Under the pieces are notes generated by a model. It was not told the origin of the DNA. It saw only the letters and a program-made list of their open reading frames with translations, and did no database searches. Positions 34,028 through 48,025 of a stretch of 64,000 nt of DNA are shown in pieces; the first letter of the stretch is position 1, and each line of letters begins with the position of its first letter. The position numbers and the translations under genes are program-made. Source of the stretch: Pomacea canaliculata (taxonomy: Eukaryota > Mollusca > Gastropoda > Architaenioglossa > Ampullariidae); the NCBI RefSeq assembly GCF_003073045.1, contig NC_037591.1, forward strand, positions 21,795,319 to 21,859,318, given 5' to 3'.

Positions 34028-37000
34028 CGGGCACATCAAGTATCTATACTCGCATCCTTCCTGCCCTTTAGTCTTTCTAGTCTTCCGTAGCATCCCCACA
34101 ACCTGCACAGGCCTGCAGACTCCTCTGATAATGACGACAAGGAATTATCGATTTAAAGGAGATCTGTTACCACCATAAGAAATAATTGAAATACAGTTTC
34201 TTCAGGATCGGTCGTTATACAAGATCTCTCAATCCCTCTCTTTCTCTCTCTCTTCCTCTATCTCTCTCGCTCGGATCACTTGAACCCCTTCCCCGCCCTC
34301 AAAGATCCGTGACTCCTAAAAAACAAACGAAATACGATAGTTTTAAAGGCTAACCCGAGTGCAACGTTTTTAAATGATCGGGTTAAGTTCATTTTAAAAT
34401 AATAAATCCAAAAATATGAATACATAATTATTTTTAATGTTCAGGATATAAGTCTTCAAACAGCTGCATTTTCACCTGCCTGTAGGAAAGCAGAAGAAAA
34501 AGACCCTCTATGCAGGAGAGATCCATTGCGTGTAAGCAGTATTTGTAACAGTGTTGCAGCGAGTGTAGCTCACTTTAACAAATCTATTGATGTCTTCAAG
34601 TGAGATGAGGAAATATCGCTCAGGTTGTCGTGTTCAAGAAGCGATTTTTTTGCCCAGATAATGAAAAGGCTGATTTACAGCTCTACAGATTAGAACTTGT
34701 TTTTAGAAGCTTCAACTGAAATTAAAAAATAAAAAGGTCCAAACCGAATTCCCTGGGCAGACTGGTAAGTAAATCTTATCGAGCTCAAAAATTAACGGAC
34801 ATCGCAGTCTATGTTGTATTATTATTGATTGTCACTAAGTGAGTGCATTTTGGTTAATTTTTTTTCCATCGTATTTTCGTTAATAATATATAAACACGTT
34901 TCAAATGTATGTTTGTCTAAGATAAACTCTAATTTTTAATTGGTATATGGTTAATTTCTAGCATTGCATTTTTATTTTAAAGTTATAGCTGACTGCTGAC
35001 AAAGGTTTTTTAATTATTAAAAATATAAAAATATAATACCCATAGAATGTGTTTTTATGATACTTTATTCTCTATTTCCAGTGATTTTCGATGAGCGCTG
35101 GGGTTAGCCTTTAATGCACTTGCGTCGTTTTCAGGATCCTGTTACCTGTCCTATAATCTGATCGCTACATGTATTCTGTTTTTCAAACACAAGCGACCGT
35201 TGGAGCAAAAACAAAAAAAAAAAAAAAAAAAGGATGAGATATATAACACCATGGTGCCCGCGATATATAAGATTTAAAGGCTGTTTGAGGTTTGCTTTAT
35301 GCCAGTGTATGTAGATTACAACGCTTCTGCTCAGGTGACACTGTCGGAGGGCCACTCAATACCACGTGATCATCTTATATGACACCGCGCTTCTATCACT
35401 TAAGGTGTATCATCCTGGATAAAAGCTCTTGGAAAAGTTTTCCCGATTGTTATTGTCTTTAAAACGCAAAGATTACTGAGCTGTGTATTGAATATATGCG
35501 TGTGTGCGTCTGTATGTGTGCGTGCATGCTTAAAACAGTTGATCAACTGGTCTGCAACATTGAATAAACTGTTTTATGCCTGTCTCTAAACTTCAGTACT
35601 TAGTTGAACACTTTACAGCAAACAATAATTGTAAAGTTGCTGAAACAAAGACTACAGTTGAGTAGCTGGAAACTTATTTTCACTGACTTACTTCCAACTT
35701 AAAACATGGAATTATAATGTTACTACGAAATGTAGAAAGCAGCTAGAAGTATTCTCGTTTTCCCGAGGAGAAAACTGCAAAGACATTTTCCACACTATGT
35801 AGCCCTGTCATAACAACTCTAGCTTGTCATGCCCTTTACAATGCTTACAGAAGCAAAGATTTATCGGCTTTCTACTCTTTTCCCCAATATTGTCCATAAT
35901 ATTTGAATGTGTCTATTAAGCATTTTCATGTAAAACACTTTGGACATCTAGACATCTCATTTGGCAGTTTGACTTCAAATTAGATGCCTACAACTTTGTC
36001 CTCCAAAGGACAGACAATCGACTCTCAACGCATATGACTGTGATGAGATGTGGAGGCTACCACCCCATGCAACAACCTCCAGTAAGAAAGGTCGGTATGG
36101 CAAGAAAAGGACAGAAGATACAAACGATGCTAAACTCTAATGGTGTGGAGAGTGGAAACGGCAAAGCAGCGGCCGTGTTCTTCAAAATCAGAGGATTTCC
36201 CTCTCCTACCCATCTGTGCTTCACGAGCCTAGGACAAGAGGTGGGGGAGTCTGGACAGGACTGGTGCGCGTGCGCGGAGGATAATGAGGCTATCACACTC
36301 TGTCCGGCACGTCGGCAGACGACAACAAACAAGGCCAACGCTTTTTCTCCCTAAACATCCCTCCCCCTCCTCTCTCTCTCACACACATAAGAGCCCCGTA
36401 GACGGGCTGACATTTTGGAGAGCAAGAGTCTAAATAAAGAAAGAGTAAAGGGGTTTCTGGGGCTAACATTAACTTTGCAGCAGAAGAGTTCTGCGAAGCA
36501 GGGAGACAACTACGTGGAGAGGCACTGCACAGGGAGGACGGAGCGAGCCAGTGTGTGGAATTAGGTGGAAATAACTTGTGGCGCTGACGGCTTGTGGACG
36601 AGAAGACTGTGATTAGCCAACAAGCTCACACCGCGATGGGCGGATAACCTTCACAGTTTTTCATCGCGGTTGTCTTGCAGCCTCCCTCTCTCCCTCATTT
36701 GCTTCAGTCTTTTATCTGTCTCTCACTGCTTGAATCAAACACACGATCTTCTCAGACCGGCCTCACAGCACCAACCTATTATTACGTGCGTGTGTGTGAG
36801 CGTGTGTGTCGAGGGGGTGGGTGGGTCGGGGTGATTTGATATTAACTTGAAAGCACGTCTTGATAGTTTTATGTCTTTAAAACACTTTTCCATTGGTGAG
36901 CTACCCTTACACCTAAAAACACCCGGGTTTTCTATTATCCGAGGCTCGTTTTTTTTAAAGACTTTAAGTGATGGTCTTTTTCGGACAAAACTGTTTGGGG

Positions 37001-38766
37001 TTCAACATTCCAACCCCTTTCCTCAAAATAAAAAAAAAAATATTAAAAAAGAAAGAAAGAAAGAAAGAGTAGGCATAGTACTCAGCATTGTACTTTTATT
37101 AATCTAATAGAGATCTTTCTCACTGATGTCAACTTTTCATACATACAAATAAAAAAGTTATTCACGCTTAACACCAAGGAATGATGAAATATCACTTTTC
37201 AGTCCTTGTTACAAAAATGTCTTAAACGATGAAACTACGGACCAAGTTCATGATGAGACCACTGAACTATGCTCTTTGACCTTTCATTTCCCTTTCCTCG
37301 TGACAATTTTTTTTACGTCATTAGGTCTCTTGCGCAACTGACGTAGGTCTCTACGCGTCGGGAAGCCCCGCCTCCTACCCTACCTCCACCCACCCTCCGC
37401 CATCCCGCTCACACCCAGTAGAGACACCCGCTTTCCTTGATCGAGTGGCAATGACAACGAAGATGGCAATAACAATGAACAACTTTACTAATGCCCATTT
37501 GAACATGTGAAATGTGCTCAGTTACTATTTATAACATGTTCTAATTACAAAATAAATTTGGGTTGGAGATTTCTGTGGCATTGTAATGAGGTGTGGTAGG
37601 TCTCGTATTGTTTCCTGTATGAATGATGCCTTGTGTCTGACGTCTTGTGTGCGTCATTAGTTCCACGTCACTTGAAGCAAGAAAAGACGTCATATATGAA
37701 AAATGGCGGAGTGAGCGGTGAAAAACAATGGTCTTCGTCCGCCATGACTCTCTCATGACAGTCTTCTGAACCTTCGACTCGATTCACCTACAAATCCTTT
37801 CATCCTCATCTCTGGGGGCTCGTCAGACGCTATGTGTGTGTATATATATATAATACGTCGTGCGTATGCAAGGTAAGTAAGTGTACGTCCGTCTTATTAC
37901 ACGCAGACTGCAAGACCTTAGAAAACCGTCAAATCATTTCACAAGCCATGTTTCTTGGGCTAATAGTTCACCTTTATTAACCTGTGCTTTTATCGTGATT
38001 CCTATAAATTCATTTATTTTTTATCAGGTGCATCAAAGGTCGTCTTGGAAACTCCTTTCTCATGAATATTGACTTGTTCTTTTAAAAATCTCATCCCATT
38101 ACAATGGCAATCACTACACAACATGTTGTTCCTTCTATTTCAATTAGGTCTTGCACTAGTCTCCCACCGTTTTTTCGTTTTCACTCATTTATTATTTATA
38201 AATAATAGTCTTCATTAAGCGTTGTTAACGTAATAGGTTTATGAAGTTGCTATGAACAACTTTATTTTTTTAATGTTAAATTGGTCATTGGAATTAATAA
38301 AGTTGGTCATCATTGCTTTCAGTCATTCTTGCTGTTTTCATTCTTTTCCGGTTTTTTTCGATTTCCGCTTTTTTCACTCAGAAATCGAATTAACGTTCGT
38401 CTTTCCATGCTAGTTTATTTTACTGCTCACTAGGATTTAGCATCCTACTGGTCATTGAGTTAAGGGTAATAAATAACTAGAGAAAAGAAAAAAACACACA
38501 AAAAGAAGAGAGAAAGAGGGACTAACGAAGAGGTATATATATGGGGTGGTGAGTGGGGTTGTGAGTGCATAAAGCAGAGAAAAGGACGGCAGAAAGAAGT
38601 GCGAGTAAAGAACATACAAGTAAACGAATAAAACAAAACAAATAAACTGCGTATATCTTTCAATATTCTTAAATTTTCTCGAGCGGCTTGACCAAGTGTA
38701 TACTCTCCTAGTTCCCAATGTTTACCAGTTGTGATAAAGTTGGGGAAGTCTTTGCCCTGGGTCAGC

Positions 38767-39121
38767 ATGGGGAACTAAAGGACAAGCATCTTGTTTCCAA
38801 AGTTATAAAGCAAGTGCAGTCCCCTCAGATATTGTTTTGCCCCTGTAGCCATGGTTCTAAAGCGATAACAAGTATTTTTAAGAGTAAATAAATATGAATT
38901 AGTGTCCACGGTGTTGGGACGCAGCTTTGTAACTTCGGAAACAAGACTATACTTCTTGAGTTCCCACTTTTGTCCTGGGGGTAATCACTTTCTCTTGCTT
39001 CATACCTACGGCGCTATGTTTCTTTATCCCAGGGCAGCTTTGCCACCGCTTTATAACTACGGCTCCAGGAATAAAACAACATTTTCTCGGAAACAAGACG
39101 TTTGTCCTTTAGTTCCCCATC
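38767..39121. repeat. Cluster of three related repeats, one inverted
   Basis: The reverse complement of 38767-38811 matches 39089-39120 closely (shared GGAAACAAGA, TTGTCCTTTAGTTCCCCAT). A third, more diverged copy in direct orientation with the latter lies at 38934-38967 (CGGAAACAAGACTATACTTC, then TTGAGTTCCC). The flanks also share CTTTATAACT-type sequence, suggesting copies of about 80 bases. Confidence 0.65.
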
Positions 39122-39589
39122 AGGACTACGACTTACCTTACTTCACAACTACCACCACAGGGAGTACCACTCGTTGTCCGCGCGATCTTTGCCCGAATGA
39201 GAGGAAAACTTTCATTATCATACTTACTCTGGCATGTGACATGTTCACAGACGCATTGTGACATTTGTTTCAAATTAAAATTGTTTATTTTATTTCTTTG
39301 AAAAAGATGTCGGGGCTTCATTTACGATTCTATGTGATTTCATTGCCTTTCCCTTCAACTTCATGATGTCTTTTCATCCTTTGCCCTTTTTTTTTTCATT
39401 TCTTTCCTCTCATTTTCTCTGATATCCAAGACAAGCAAAGAAAAAAAAATTACCTGTCTCTAATGTTTTATCTAGGAAACTACACAAGAAGATAAAGCGG
39501 CAATCAAAGTTTCAAAAAGAAGCTATTGATTACAATGCGGATGTCAGGTCACGTGGGGTGAAATCGACCCTGTAATGACGTGTTGGCTG

Positions 39590-39690
39590 TGTGTGTGAGT
39601 GTGAGTGTATGAGTGTGTGTGTGAGAGAGAGAGAGAGTGTGTGTGTGGGTGTGTGAGCGAGTGAGAGAGAGAACGAGTGAGAGAAAGAAC
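39590..39690. repeat. GT/GA microsatellite
   Basis: Mixed GTGTGA and GAGA repeats; a source of spurious open frames on both strands. Confidence 0.8.
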
Positions 39691-42600
39691 GTGGGAGAGT
39701 GCACTGAGGGATTAAAAAGCACCGCCGACATTTCCGTTTCTGGTGTTTCCCTCCACTGCTCGTTGGACGAGAAAGATCACGTGATGCACTCATTGCCTAT
39801 GACAGACAGCGTCTCTTTCATCTCCGCTCTTACGTTGATCAGCGCTTCCCAACAGTTTTACAACTGATATCCGTTTCTCGTCCGGTCCTGTTTTTGATGT
39901 TTACGGGAAACGATTGATGCATTTTAGGGGCAGAGAAAATTCTGCCTTAAAAGAAGAAGAGCCTTGGTGGTGAGCCTCTATGAGGGCGGAAGTTGGGAGA
40001 GTGGTTAGGTTGAATTGTCTCCCTTAGGCTATTCGCAAAAAGGTTGGAGCGCATACCAGACTCGCTTTGATGTGACAACAAAACAAAAATAATCTGTTTT
40101 TTCATTTCGTTGAGATCCGCTTCTCTCTCTCTCTCTCTTTCTCTCACACACACCGATTGACACACATAGTCTAATAGTTGGAAAGCCATGGTTCCTTTAC
40201 AGAGTACTATGAGTCGCTGAATTAATTCATTGCATCTGTTACTTGTATGCATGGACGGATGGACGGATGGATGGATTCAATTACCAAAGAGGAATTTGTA
40301 ACATTTCAACTGTAAAAGAGTTTTGGAACAAGTAGTAAGCGACACAATGAGCCAAAGCTGACATTTAGCATGACAAAACAATCCCGTTAAGTCTATTCTC
40401 AGCACTAATTTGGCAGCCGATTTAACAGTCAGTCTAAAGGATAACATGTTATGCTTTTGCTGGTTGAATAACATAATAAGGCAGTTAAACAAGATGGGAC
40501 CCGGGTGCAGTCGTGCTATCTGGAAGCTGATCCCTAATATTTTACAAGAATTTTTGGCATCCAGCCTTTGCCACTGATGCTCGCGGTTTCGTAGGTTTCT
40601 GTTCTCGGTAGCGGGGTTGAGACGAAAGAAAAAGTGATTGAATAAAAATGAAAACGAAAGACAGAGGAATTCCCTGTCTTCTTTGGTGGCAAGGAAATTA
40701 AAGAGGTGATTGCTTGCCCGGCGTGTAAGAAATGGCTTCCTGCTGAGGGTGCAGATACAAGTCTGAGAGAAGCTGTGTCTGACGTCATCTACACGTTTAA
40801 CTCAATCAAAGCAGGAGGTGAAAGTTCTTGAAACATTGTCTTCCGTACACAGAGTCTTGCTATGTAACTCGTCCTTTTATTCGGTATATACAGGCATTTA
40901 TATCACAAATTATTTGTAAAAATTATCTTCTGTTTTTGGCACGTTCAGTTCATCGGTCATTTTAACACAGCTTTTTCTTTTTTTAGCTTTTTATTCTACC
41001 TCTCGCTGTATCCCTGGTCTGTCTGACTTCTCTCGCTTCTTTCTCTTTCACACAAACACACATGCACGCACGCATACAAACAACAAGAATAAAATCTATT
41101 TCTTGTACAGATACTAGTCATATAAAAACCATCTATAAACAACTCTGTATAATGGTCATTGGTGCTTAAACTATGTTAAAAAAACTTTGGCACCTGGTGT
41201 GTGTGTGTGAGAGAGAGAGAGACTTCCTATAAATATAAAGTTACGTAAATCCCTAGATGAAAATATTGATATCAACCATGACTGTGATGTATGGCTATGC
41301 TGCCATCTTCCTCCCTCCCTCCATCTCTCTCTCACGCTATGTGCGCTATACAACGGGGCAAAAAGGAGAGACAAATCTCACGTGGATAATAGATGCACAA
41401 AATGCCTATCCAAGCCAAGTTACTGAAGGCAGAGGTATTCTACTTAAGTACTAACGCAGTGGTATATGTGCTCCGACATACAAAGAGTCCATCAAATAAT
41501 TTCATTTGTAGTGTGCAAAATAACTCATTAAACGGCATCGCATCTGGACACAAACAGAGCTAGCTCACTCTCAGTTATGATTGTTTTTTTCTCGATCTCT
41601 GACTTTGGGCGTCTGGGAGTTTCTGGGTGTTTATCTCAACCTGTCTCATTCATTCTCGCATAGTTTTCGTGAAATGACATCTCACGTGCTCGGGTACTTG
41701 CGTGCCAAGTCACGTCCTTGCGTGCGCATGACTGCATGATGGCCAATAAATGTCTCCCATGATTCCCTGGAGTCCTCATTGGGGCTACAAATTTAGAAGC
41801 TGATGGGACAGCCAACTATGGTACAAAACACAGAGTTCGTTTAGCGGGTAAATGAACGAATTTCGTGTTTGATGCCAAAATGAAATCTGAAACAAGGAAA
41901 ATTAAAAAAAAGAAAGAATTATGAGCATACTGATAACGTGGCTAACATAATTATATATGTATAAAAAATACTGTTCAACACAAGATTTATTTCCTTTTTG
42001 CTTGAAACAGAGCTAGTATATTAAATGCGAAGTAATGAAACGTCAGTCAAATAGAGAAAAGGGGGTCAGCTTTGAATCCTCATTCAAAACATTTGCACGT
42101 TTACATATTATGATCGCTTTATTATTTTATAATCTTTTTGACCACTCCCTAAACAGTTTGCACTTTCCCTGTGAACCGATGAGCGACAAGAAGAGCAATC
42201 CTTTTGCCTCCTCTTAGAGTATCACCCTTTTCCTCCAGCAAAAGAGCTCATTTGCCAGTCGATGAATATAAGTTTAAAAATAAAATAAATAGGTAATAAT
42301 AGTTTTGCTATTACGTTTTTTTCTTCTGCTGTTAACATATTAGACCGCATTTTTATTATGTCGCAGCTTTTAGTAATCAGCATTCTTACATCTGTAAATT
42401 GTTCTTTTCATTTTTGTGTAGTTCGTCCATTATCAGAGAGCAGAGGCTTGTGACTGCGACATCCCTCTTTATTGAGTAATTATACCTCCACCACAAATTC
42501 ACATTGCATTGAAAACAGCTCAGCAAATAGGAAATGACACAGGAGGTGTGGAAATACGATATCTTTCTGGCGCAGTGAGAGCTCATTTGCTGTATAATGG

Positions 42601-43164
42601 GAGGGAAAGCCACTGCAAGCCATTTCTAGCCATTAGGTTACAGTCTTCACTTGTAGCGGACAGTGGAAAGCAGCTTCAGCAACGGCAAGATCCAGTGCGC
42701 GTGATAATTAAGAAAAGGGATGGGACGGGATTATGTAAGTAATAAGACACGAACAAACAGAGTTTAAAGACAAACTCCAATGCAAACTTTTTTTCAAATG
42801 AATGGGCTTAGTTCATTATTAGCAGCTCACTTCCAAAATGTGAACGGAAGCCTCTGTTTTGTTCACGAGGTAAACGTCTTTGTCCATTCTCACATGGGTC
42901 TTAGAAAGCAGTCAAAGCTTCATTTCGCGCAGTGTTGAAGATGTGCGGCCTTGCTGATAGGATTGGTATGTGCTCAAAACTTTCTCCTTGCCTTCAATAC
43001 TCAAAATTTAGATCAGTATTTGTGTGTTTTTTTTTCAATAAAATCAATTACAATTTTACTCTTCATTATTTGAAACAAAAATATGAAAATATACTTTCAC
43101 AAGTGCAAGCTTGCGTCTATAAATAATGTTTTTTTGTTTAGATCTACAATATTTTCACGCATGC

Positions 43165-43395
43165 GCGGACGGAAGAAGAGCAGCTGAAGGGTGTTGGTCA
43201 CGAACTTGTATTACTGGACTGCTGGCAGACGATTTTTTCCAGTTAACTGCTAAAACAAGGAGACGACAAAGCTTCCGGTTTATTCACATTTTTTGTTTAG
43301 GCTCGCCGAGACTAACAGCGCATCACTTCGCAAGAGGCTATAAGCGTTGGTCTTGGCAGACGACGGCAATCCGCCTACACAGGTCCATGGTGTTG
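43165..43395 (+). mobile_element. Dispersed repeat, copy B of the possible 5S-derived SINE
   Basis: It shares CACGAACTTG, ATTACTGGACTG, ATTTTTTCCAGT, GCCGAGACTAACAGCG and AAGCGTTGGTCTTGGCAGAC, in the same order, with 27136-27325. The 5S-like head is much less clear here than in copy A, with small insertions. Confidence 0.55.
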
Positions 43396-46300
43396 GCGAG
43401 CTCTCTTTGACCACCGACCAAAGACAATACCACAAACGCATCATATAATCATTGTTTTGATTGCTTCGTGCCCCTTGACCCTTGTCCTATTCCCAAGCGG
43501 TGGCACGGAACAGACCCCGTGTGTGCGCAGGCACGCGTCATGATTTCATGCATCTCATTTTTCTGCGACTGCTACATCACTGTCATGCAGCTGCCGACGA
43601 TGCAGTCACCACCAGAGACATCATCAACATCTCAAAGACGGATGCGAACCGGGCCCAGCTGAGATGAAGACACGCTTAGAATCGAGAGCCGGGGCAAAGA
43701 ATGGACGCTTGCGGAACGTCCAGAGGGCATTTGTGTGAATGCAATTTAGCGCAGTATGATGATGGCGCAGAATTTCGATAAATCCTTAAAAACCTTCAAG
43801 ATTTTCCACAAAAGAAGCTACATTTTATCCTTAAAGAAACCTCGAACAATTTGAGCAATATGTATTAATAATTTATCCAGAACCATAACATAAAGAACTC
43901 TACGCAGCCATTACCATTACAAGGTATTGAATGCAATTGTCATCTTTCACAAAATCCGCTACCTCCTCTTAGTCTGTATCTTCAGAAGAACTCTTTGACC
44001 GTGATGTACATAGATAGAGAGGAACAAAAAGTATTTCATTTTTTAATTTGCCTTCCAATCGTAAAGTATTCAAGACCTCAGGGAGTAATCAACTGTAACA
44101 GAACAAAAACGATGGGCTCTGAAAATAATGGGTTCTTCGCCTGTTCTTCATGTTTTAAGTTAGGGTGTCATCCTCTCATCCATTCTTCAATTTGGACTTT
44201 CGTCGACAACAAGAAAATGACAGAGCGATGTGTGTGTGTTTTCCAGCCAACTAGGTGTTGCTGGTGCCTGCGTGACCACGAGACGGAGAACAAGAGATAA
44301 TTCAAAGTAACGTATTATTTCACTTTGAAAAAGAGACATCCTCATAGAAGTTCAGCCAAGTAAGTTTCAGATTGACAATTAGTTTTAGTAAAACAGTTTC
44401 AGAATGAGGAGGGAAGCCCCAACGGATGCAATGGTGGGCGTCTGTGGTAACGCAAGGACCACTCGTGTAAACATTAACACATGAAAGCACGGTGGTGAGA
44501 TCAAATTCCTGCAGACCGTCATCTCTTGAGCGATGATTTAGTGAAAACCACCAAACAGAACATTACTGACATCAGAATCTCATTATCCTTTAAACATTTT
44601 GTTTTCTGAGCTTTGTTGTTAGGAGAAAAAAGCAAGTAAATAAGAGAAGAGAAAAGAAAAAAAAAATAACGGAAGAACTAAGGAAATAAGGAAAGCAGAG
44701 ACAGACGCAATGATGATTAAAAAATAATTAATAAAGTTCAGTATCCCCACTGAGCACATATGATTGGGCTCGAAAATAACGCCGTTGAGTTTTCTTTCTC
44801 AGAATTTGCGGCCATCTTACGTTCCTCACAAAATTTGCCGATGAGCGTCTGAACGTTTAAACGTACATCCGTTACGTGCACACACAACGTAGAGCGCATG
44901 CGCGAGGGTAAGCAAGCCTATGTACGCACATAAATACTTTTCCATCCACGTGCATGCAAATGCTCTACACACAGTGTTCTTATCCTCCTATTTTCCCCCA
45001 GAATATTGTTTCTTGTCAATTACTTTTTTCTTACTTTTCCTTCAGCTTCATTTACTTTCGTTTTAAAAGAATAAAGGAGACTGAAAAGGAAACTAATGGT
45101 TCAATATATGAAATGTTCCTGATGCAGTAGTGCGGAAAAATAGATGAAAGAGTGGCGTGTCTCAGGTATTTGAACAAAACGCTCACATTCACTGTGCAAA
45201 CCTGTTTAGATGCATATGTACTCGCAACCTCGCATGATGTACAGCTCATCAAGAAATATAAAAAGAAGAAAGAAATAAAGAAAAGGAAATTAAAAGAAAA
45301 AATTCATTGTTTGAAGCTAAAATATAAAAACCTTCGCTTTCATAAATTTTCTTTTCCGAAGACATGTCTATGCAACAGTGTTCATGGATCAGTGAGTCGT
45401 TTCCTGAAAACGATATGAACCGTGACTATGCCAAAAAAAAAAAAACTGAGTGTCTATGGCAGGGTGGGCAAAGTAACAGACTACTACTGCAGTTTTGAAC
45501 CGGTCTGTAGAGCAAACCTGTAAGTTTTTAGTTTCTAGCAAGTCGCAGCCATTGACTATGAACTGTGAGAGTTCTATGAAAGGTCTTTCTTAAAGGAACA
45601 AAGTGTCGACGTGTCAAATCTCCGATGTGCCCATAATATTGCCAAATATATTCGCAACATAATGCGAAACAAGCCATCGACTAAATTCAGCATTGAGATG
45701 TTCTGAACAGTTGCCCCCAAAACAATTGGCTCCCTATGACCTTTCCATACAACTTTTCCAACCTTGGTCAAACTTTGATGTCATTTCCAAGGTTAAGAAA
45801 GGTTTTTGTGATAATAATATCTCTAAAATATCACACAGACAGTGTAACTATGTCATTTCACTGTATCATACACTTATTGCAAGATTTTTTGGTCAGGTGG
45901 ATTACCGGACAAACAGGGATGAGAAAACATTATTACACGACTTTTCCCTCGTGTTCAAATTTCTTTTTCAGCAGGATAAAAAAGATTCAATCCACTGAGT
46001 AAAACGCCGGAAAAATTAATTTTCTTTATTTAACGGTTACAGAGATATTCTGCCCTTCGATCATCCTCTCATAACATGAACACTTTTGACTTTCCTTCTA
46101 CTTAATTGGTCGTTAAGGAAAGTAAATTTCCCCATTACACAGTCGATGACAGAGTTTTCCCTGAACGATCAAGCGTTTTTTCGTCTGTCTGATTTCCTTG
46201 GTTCTCATTAAGAACAGACATGATAGGAAATGGGACGCAAGAAAGCTGTATCACATGGGCAACAAATCTGTGTCTGAGGCAGACAAGGTTATCTGAACAT

Positions 46301-46559
46301 CCACTTAACTTTACAGTTCTGGCGATTTGATGATTCAAGTGTGGGCATGGCAGTCAGCCAGGTAATGTAAGCCACAAAACTCATATGAAAGCTTGACAAG
46401 GTGAGGTTTTCACTGTCAGTGCTTAGAGGTTTCCTTCTTCTAATAGATGTCCAAAATGTTACAGAATATACAGAAAAAATGTCAGAAATAAAATGTATTC
46501 ATACAGAGCTCTAAATATTATAGGCAATAGAATACAAACTAAAAGTGCTATAGGGAACA

Positions 46560-46632
46560 CCGCTGGCTGGCTGGCTGGTTGGTTTCTGGGCTGGTTGGTT
46601 GGCTGGTAGGCTGATTGGTTGGTTGGTTGGAA
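46560..46632. repeat. GGCT/GGTT tetranucleotide repeat
   Basis: Interrupted GGCT and GGTT units over about 70 bases. Confidence 0.85.
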
Positions 46633-47929
46633 AAGTTTTTACATTCTGAGGCGACTTTGAGCTATGGAGGGAGAGGAATAATAAAGTGGGTAGGAAACCA
46701 GAGTACCCGGATAAAACACCAACGGCCATTCCATCGCACAGGTGTCGCATTCTGAGAAGACCGGTCAAAGGAAATTATAGAAAAAAGGTAAAAGAAAAGT
46801 GAATTTTAAAGAGGGTTGGTTCTTTTGTTTAAAACAGAGAAAAGGCTGCATGTAGAGTTTCAGGCTATCCTCCAACACGTACAGAATTGTCAGAGCGGAG
46901 GATGTTTTTCTTGCCCAACACTCTTCTTACATACTAAGCTTCTCAATGAACATACTAAATATGGACTTACAAAAGACTTTACGCACTCTGTAGTTTTGAA
47001 GAAATATGGGATTCAATGTGAGAAAAGATTTTGAAAAAAAGGGTTCTTACCTTAATATGACTTGAAAGCGTTGCTTTGGAAGGCTGATTCAGCACAATGC
47101 ACAGAGCGACAAAGGCCCAGAGTCGTTGTGGAGCGGGGGAAAGCATCCTCTCCCGTCAATCCTGAAATTTCAGATTCCTCCGTCGGACTCGCAACTTAGC
47201 CGAAAGTTTTAACACGTGACTTGACTGCTTTGACTTATTCCCTGCTTTTTTGTGTTTGTTTATTTTGTTTGTATTATTTTTTTTTTCTTCTTGGTCAGTT
47301 TTTTTTGGTCGGAGAAGATTTTTGTCCTTTTCGTTCGATGGGAGTACTTTCTTTTTAATCTTGGTCTTATTTACATCTAAAGGATTTCTCCAAACAGAAT
47401 TAAAGCATCAAAAGGGTGTCTTTGCTTGAAGCTCTTACTACAGAGAACCAACTACATCAAAGTAATGCTAGAGAAAGAATGGCTTAAACTGTTTTGACTC
47501 CGTCAACGCAAGTGCCAGAGCTTTATACACACGGCGAGCTCTTGAATTGATCTCTCAAGAGTTAAAAAAAAAAACTTCTGTTAAACCTTACAATCGGATG
47601 GAATGTAAATTCCCAGAAATTAATTTAGTGGTTTTAGAAAAGAGCCACTGAGAGAGTGGCCAGCACACTTCTCTAATAAGAGCCTAACAACCGTCCTCTT
47701 GGCAAACCCAAGAGGAAGAATAATGTTGCTTTCAGGTTGGTGGAGATGGCGAAGTTTTTATACCGCCTGCTTGCACACCCTGTCTCTGTGTGCCCAGGAT
47801 GTCCCTTTGTCTGCGCTTTCCCTCACACACTCCCTCGCACTGCCGCGCGCGAGCATGCGCAAATGCATTCAGAAAAATGTTCTCACTCTCTCGTTCACTC
47901 TCTCCCATGCCCTTCTCTCTCTCATATTT

Positions 47930-48025
47930 CACTCACCCTCCCAGCTCTTTTCCCTCCTTTTCTCTCTCCTTTCTCTCTCCTTTTCTCTCTCCTTTTCTCT
48001 CTCTCTCTTTCTCTCTCTCTTTAAC
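47930..48025. repeat. Pyrimidine tract (CTTTTCTCTC-type)
   Basis: About 95 bases of C and T on the + strand with a CTCCTTTTCTCT-like repeating unit. It gives false Ser/Leu/Phe-rich open frames. Confidence 0.85.

Noticed and set aside
36034..36354. Open frame of 106 codons
   Set aside because: No domain, no splice support, and the reverse strand is equally open.
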